A stretch of 64,000 nt of DNA from Sciurus carolinensis (lineage: Eukaryota > Chordata > Mammalia > Rodentia > Sciuridae). Made by a program: the position numbers and the translations under genes. Shown here in pieces: positions 61,779 through 64,000 of the stretch (its first letter is position 1; every line of letters starts with the position of its first letter). The DNA lies in assembly GCF_902686445.1 (NCBI RefSeq), contig NC_062214.1, positions 50,255,177 through 50,319,176 on the forward strand. Reading direction: 5' to 3'. Under the pieces are notes generated by a model. The model was not told where the DNA came from and made no database searches. It saw only the letters and a list, made by a program, of their open reading frames with translations.

Positions 61779-62145
61779 GTTTGGGATATTTTCTTCCCTT
61801 GTTTTCTCATATTTGTCAGATATCAGTGGGACTCTGAGATATTGCAGATTTCCTCTATTGGCTTATAGTGTCCCTGTAGATTTCCAGTACATCACCTTCC
61901 AGCCTTCAGTAGCCTGAAGTCTTGGAAGAACTTGATAATGCAGTGCTTCCGAAGAAGGCTGCCCCTAGTCCGGTACTGGGTCCAGGGCTGGGGGCTGGTT
62001 CTGCATGGAAATCCTCTTCACCCAGTGGGAGAGACTCACCCTAGGGCTCTATGTTGGTACGAGACTCTCAATACCTCCCCTTCTTGAATCCCAAGTTCTG
62101 GAGCGATGGGAGATGCAGTCACCCTCTATTCCGTGAACTTGGATC

Positions 62146-62425
62146 TATCCGTTTCTATTTTTTATTGTACCATTGATTTCTAATTTCATTCTATTATGAT
62201 CTGATAATGCAAGGTAGTATCTCTATTTTTTGGTATTTGCTAAGAGTTCTTTGTGACATAACATATGGTCTATTTTAGAGAAGAATCCATGTGCTGCTGA
62301 GAAAAATGTATATTCACTTTTTTCTCAATCACTAGTTGATGGATGAAATACTCTATATATGTCTGTTAAGTCCAAGTTATTGATTATTGAGTTCTATGGT
62401 TTCTTTGTTCAGAAACTTGTTCATT
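62146..62425 (-). mobile_element. Old L1 endonuclease-region fragment, antisense
   Basis: ttctattatgatctgataatg, tggtctattttagagaagaa and tatgtctgttaagtccaagt are the antisense of the ORF2 endonuclease region, more diverged than L1-J and so a different copy. Confidence 0.75.
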
Positions 62426-62644
62426 CTTGACATGTATTAAATTCTGGTTTTTCAACTCAGTGCCTTGAGATAACAGAAAACTGTTTAGGGAGACTTCAGG
62501 ATTCTTCAGCAATTGATGTTTGATTCTGTCCTGTGGATTGGCTTGAATATGTGTGCTATTTGCTATTAGCCACTAATGAGTACATGAACAGGGTTAGGGA
62601 TGCAGAAATGTGTGTTTGGTTGAAGTTCTGCTGCTCCTTTGCTC

Positions 62645-63190
62645 TGGGATTTTAAAAATTTATTTTTAATTGGCACAATTATCATACATTGGGTAGTATG
62701 ATATTTTGACAGATGTATACAATATGAAATGATCAAGTCAGGACAATTAGCATGTCCATCATCTCAAATACTTTTTTGTGTTGAAAGTATCCAAAATTAT
62801 TTCTTCTATAGATTTTGAAATATACAAGTTGTTTTTAATCATAGTCATGCTAATGTACTCTAGAACACTAGAACCTATTCCTCCTATATAACTATATTTT
62901 TGTTCCCAATAATCAACCTCTATTTTCTTCCTCCCCCTTTCCCTTGCTAGCCTCTTGTAATCACTGTTCTACTCTTCAACTCTTCGAGATTAATTTTCTT
63001 AGTATCCATTTATGAGTGAGAACACGTGGTATTTGTCTTTCTGTGCCTGGCTTACCTCACTTAACATAATGTCCCCTAGGCTCACTCATGTTGTCACAAA
63101 TGACAAGATTTCTTTCTTTCTAGGGCTAAATAATAGTGTGCACATGTATACCACATTTTCATTATTCTTCTGTTGATGAACACCTTAACT
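62645..63190 (-). mobile_element. Old L1 3' UTR, antisense
   Basis: ggtagtatgatattttgaca, agtgagaacacgtggtattt and cacttaacataatgtcccc are a classic antisense old L1 3' UTR, truncated where ORF2 would begin. Confidence 0.8.
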
Positions 63191-63299
63191 GATCCCTGTG
63201 GGAATCTGAAAGATGTTCACTGCAACACTGCTGTAACAGTGAAAAACTGGGAACAAAATTAATTTCTGTCAGTAGTGGGATGGCTAAAAAGCCAGTATG

Positions 63300-63480
63300 A
63301 GTTGGAAATGGTGGTGCATGCCTGTAATCTCAGCAACTCAGGAGACTGAGACAGGAGGACTGCAAGTTCAAGGGCAGCCTCAGCAACTTAGCAAGACATT
63401 GTCACAAAATTTTCAAAAAGGACTGGGTATATAGCTCAGTGGTAGAGCACCCCTAGATTCAATCCCCAGACCACAAAATT
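63300..63480 (+). mobile_element. Dimeric B1-like/ID-like SINE, plus strand
   Basis: atggtggtgcatgcctgtaat, gagacaggaggactgcaag, then gggtatatagctcagtggta and attcaatccccagacc. It is the same composite as at 19493. Confidence 0.88.
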
Positions 63481-63800
63481 AAATGAATAAATAATAAGTA
63501 AACAGCTAAAATAGTCCTGACATTTTTGTGACATGAAAAACTTTGAGGCAGTTAAAAATACATTAAAAAATACATTAAAAATTTTTTTAATTTAAAAAAA
63601 GAAATACACAAGCACACAGATACACAAAAGAAGGATAAAAAATTCTATAAAGCAAACAAGTGAATTGAGGGAAAACACCTCAAATATGATGTATTACTTA
63701 TGTAACATAAAATAAGTCATACATTGCTGTGTGTACATGTTTCTGACAGGATGGGAGGTCTGTGCTCTTCTCACTGCTAGGTCAAGACCTGCTCCTGCCT

Positions 63801-63802
<2 letters not shown>

Positions 63803-63831
<29 letters not shown>

Positions 63832-63906
63832 CAGTGCTGGGGATTGAACCCAAGGCCTTGTGCTTGTGAGGCAAGCACTCTACCAACTAAGCTATTTCCC
63901 CAGCCC
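63803..63906 (-). mobile_element. ID-type SINE with long T run, minus strand
   Basis: About 29 T, then gtgctggggattgaacccaa, gaggcaagcactctaccaac and atttccccagccc. Flanking ctgctcctgcc (about 63789) and ctgctcctgc (about 63907) are the target duplication. The long A tail suggests a young insertion. Confidence 0.92.
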
Positions 63907-64000
63907 TGCTCCTGCTTTGATTATTCTATTATTTGAGAAATTTGTTCCCCTAGAAATGTTCAAACAACAATATACCAAGCACCTACATTTCCAGGTGCAG

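Larger units (their letters stand above)
56519..62142 (-). mobile_element. L1-J: near full-length LINE-1, minus strand, decayed
   Basis: In order on the minus strand: a short 5' UTR (about 61800-62142, without the tandem array of L1-B), ORF1, ORF2, 3' UTR and a T run at 56519-56527. The 5' end keeps ggaatagagggtgactgcat, related to the L1-B start, so the 5' end is original and the UTR is short by internal deletion or subfamily. A SINE lies at 61687. Confidence 0.92.

Overview
The window is mammalian nuclear DNA, most likely from a squirrel (Sciuridae). It has no operons or bacterial signals. It holds many LINE-1 (L1) copies, tRNA-derived ID-type SINEs, dimeric SINEs that join a B1-like part to an ID-like part (the MEN/B1-dID type known from squirrels), ancient MIR and MaLR remnants, an IAP-like endogenous retrovirus and one short host gene. 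The species is inferred from the SINE types and was not tested.

Left part (1-12,098): a younger, plus-strand L1 (L1-A) carries a minus-strand IAP-like provirus inserted just upstream of its ORF1. The provirus has a 285-bp LTR, a tRNA-Phe-type primer binding site, three exact 37-bp leader repeats and one long gag frame. The gag frame lacks zinc knuckles and ends in what looks like a second matrix segment. About 4.8 kb without recognisable pol or env follows, running off the left edge. The element therefore looks non-autonomous.

12.1-24.5 kb: mostly old, decayed L1 on both strands with several SINEs, plus one GC-rich block (16.13-16.65 kb) that I cannot place.

24.5-42.9 kb: a nested stack. 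An old L1 (L1-H) is split by a full-length 7-kb L1 (L1-B, minus, 13-bp target duplication, tandem-repeat 5' UTR), by a 5'-truncated L1 (L1-C, plus, 14-bp target duplication) and by a SINE. That SINE is itself split by an ARL5A processed pseudogene (minus), and the pseudogene is split by a 3'-truncated L1 (L1-D, minus).

42.9-56.5 kb: the most gene-like part, with less young repeat, several MIR and LTR fossils, and an intact 59-codon frame on the minus strand. I recognise it as CTXND1 (cortexin domain containing 1), with a good splice acceptor just upstream. It is the only apparently functional host gene I can support.

56.5-64 kb: a further near full-length but decayed minus-strand L1 (L1-J) with an ID SINE at its ORF1 start, then old L1 fragments and two more SINEs.
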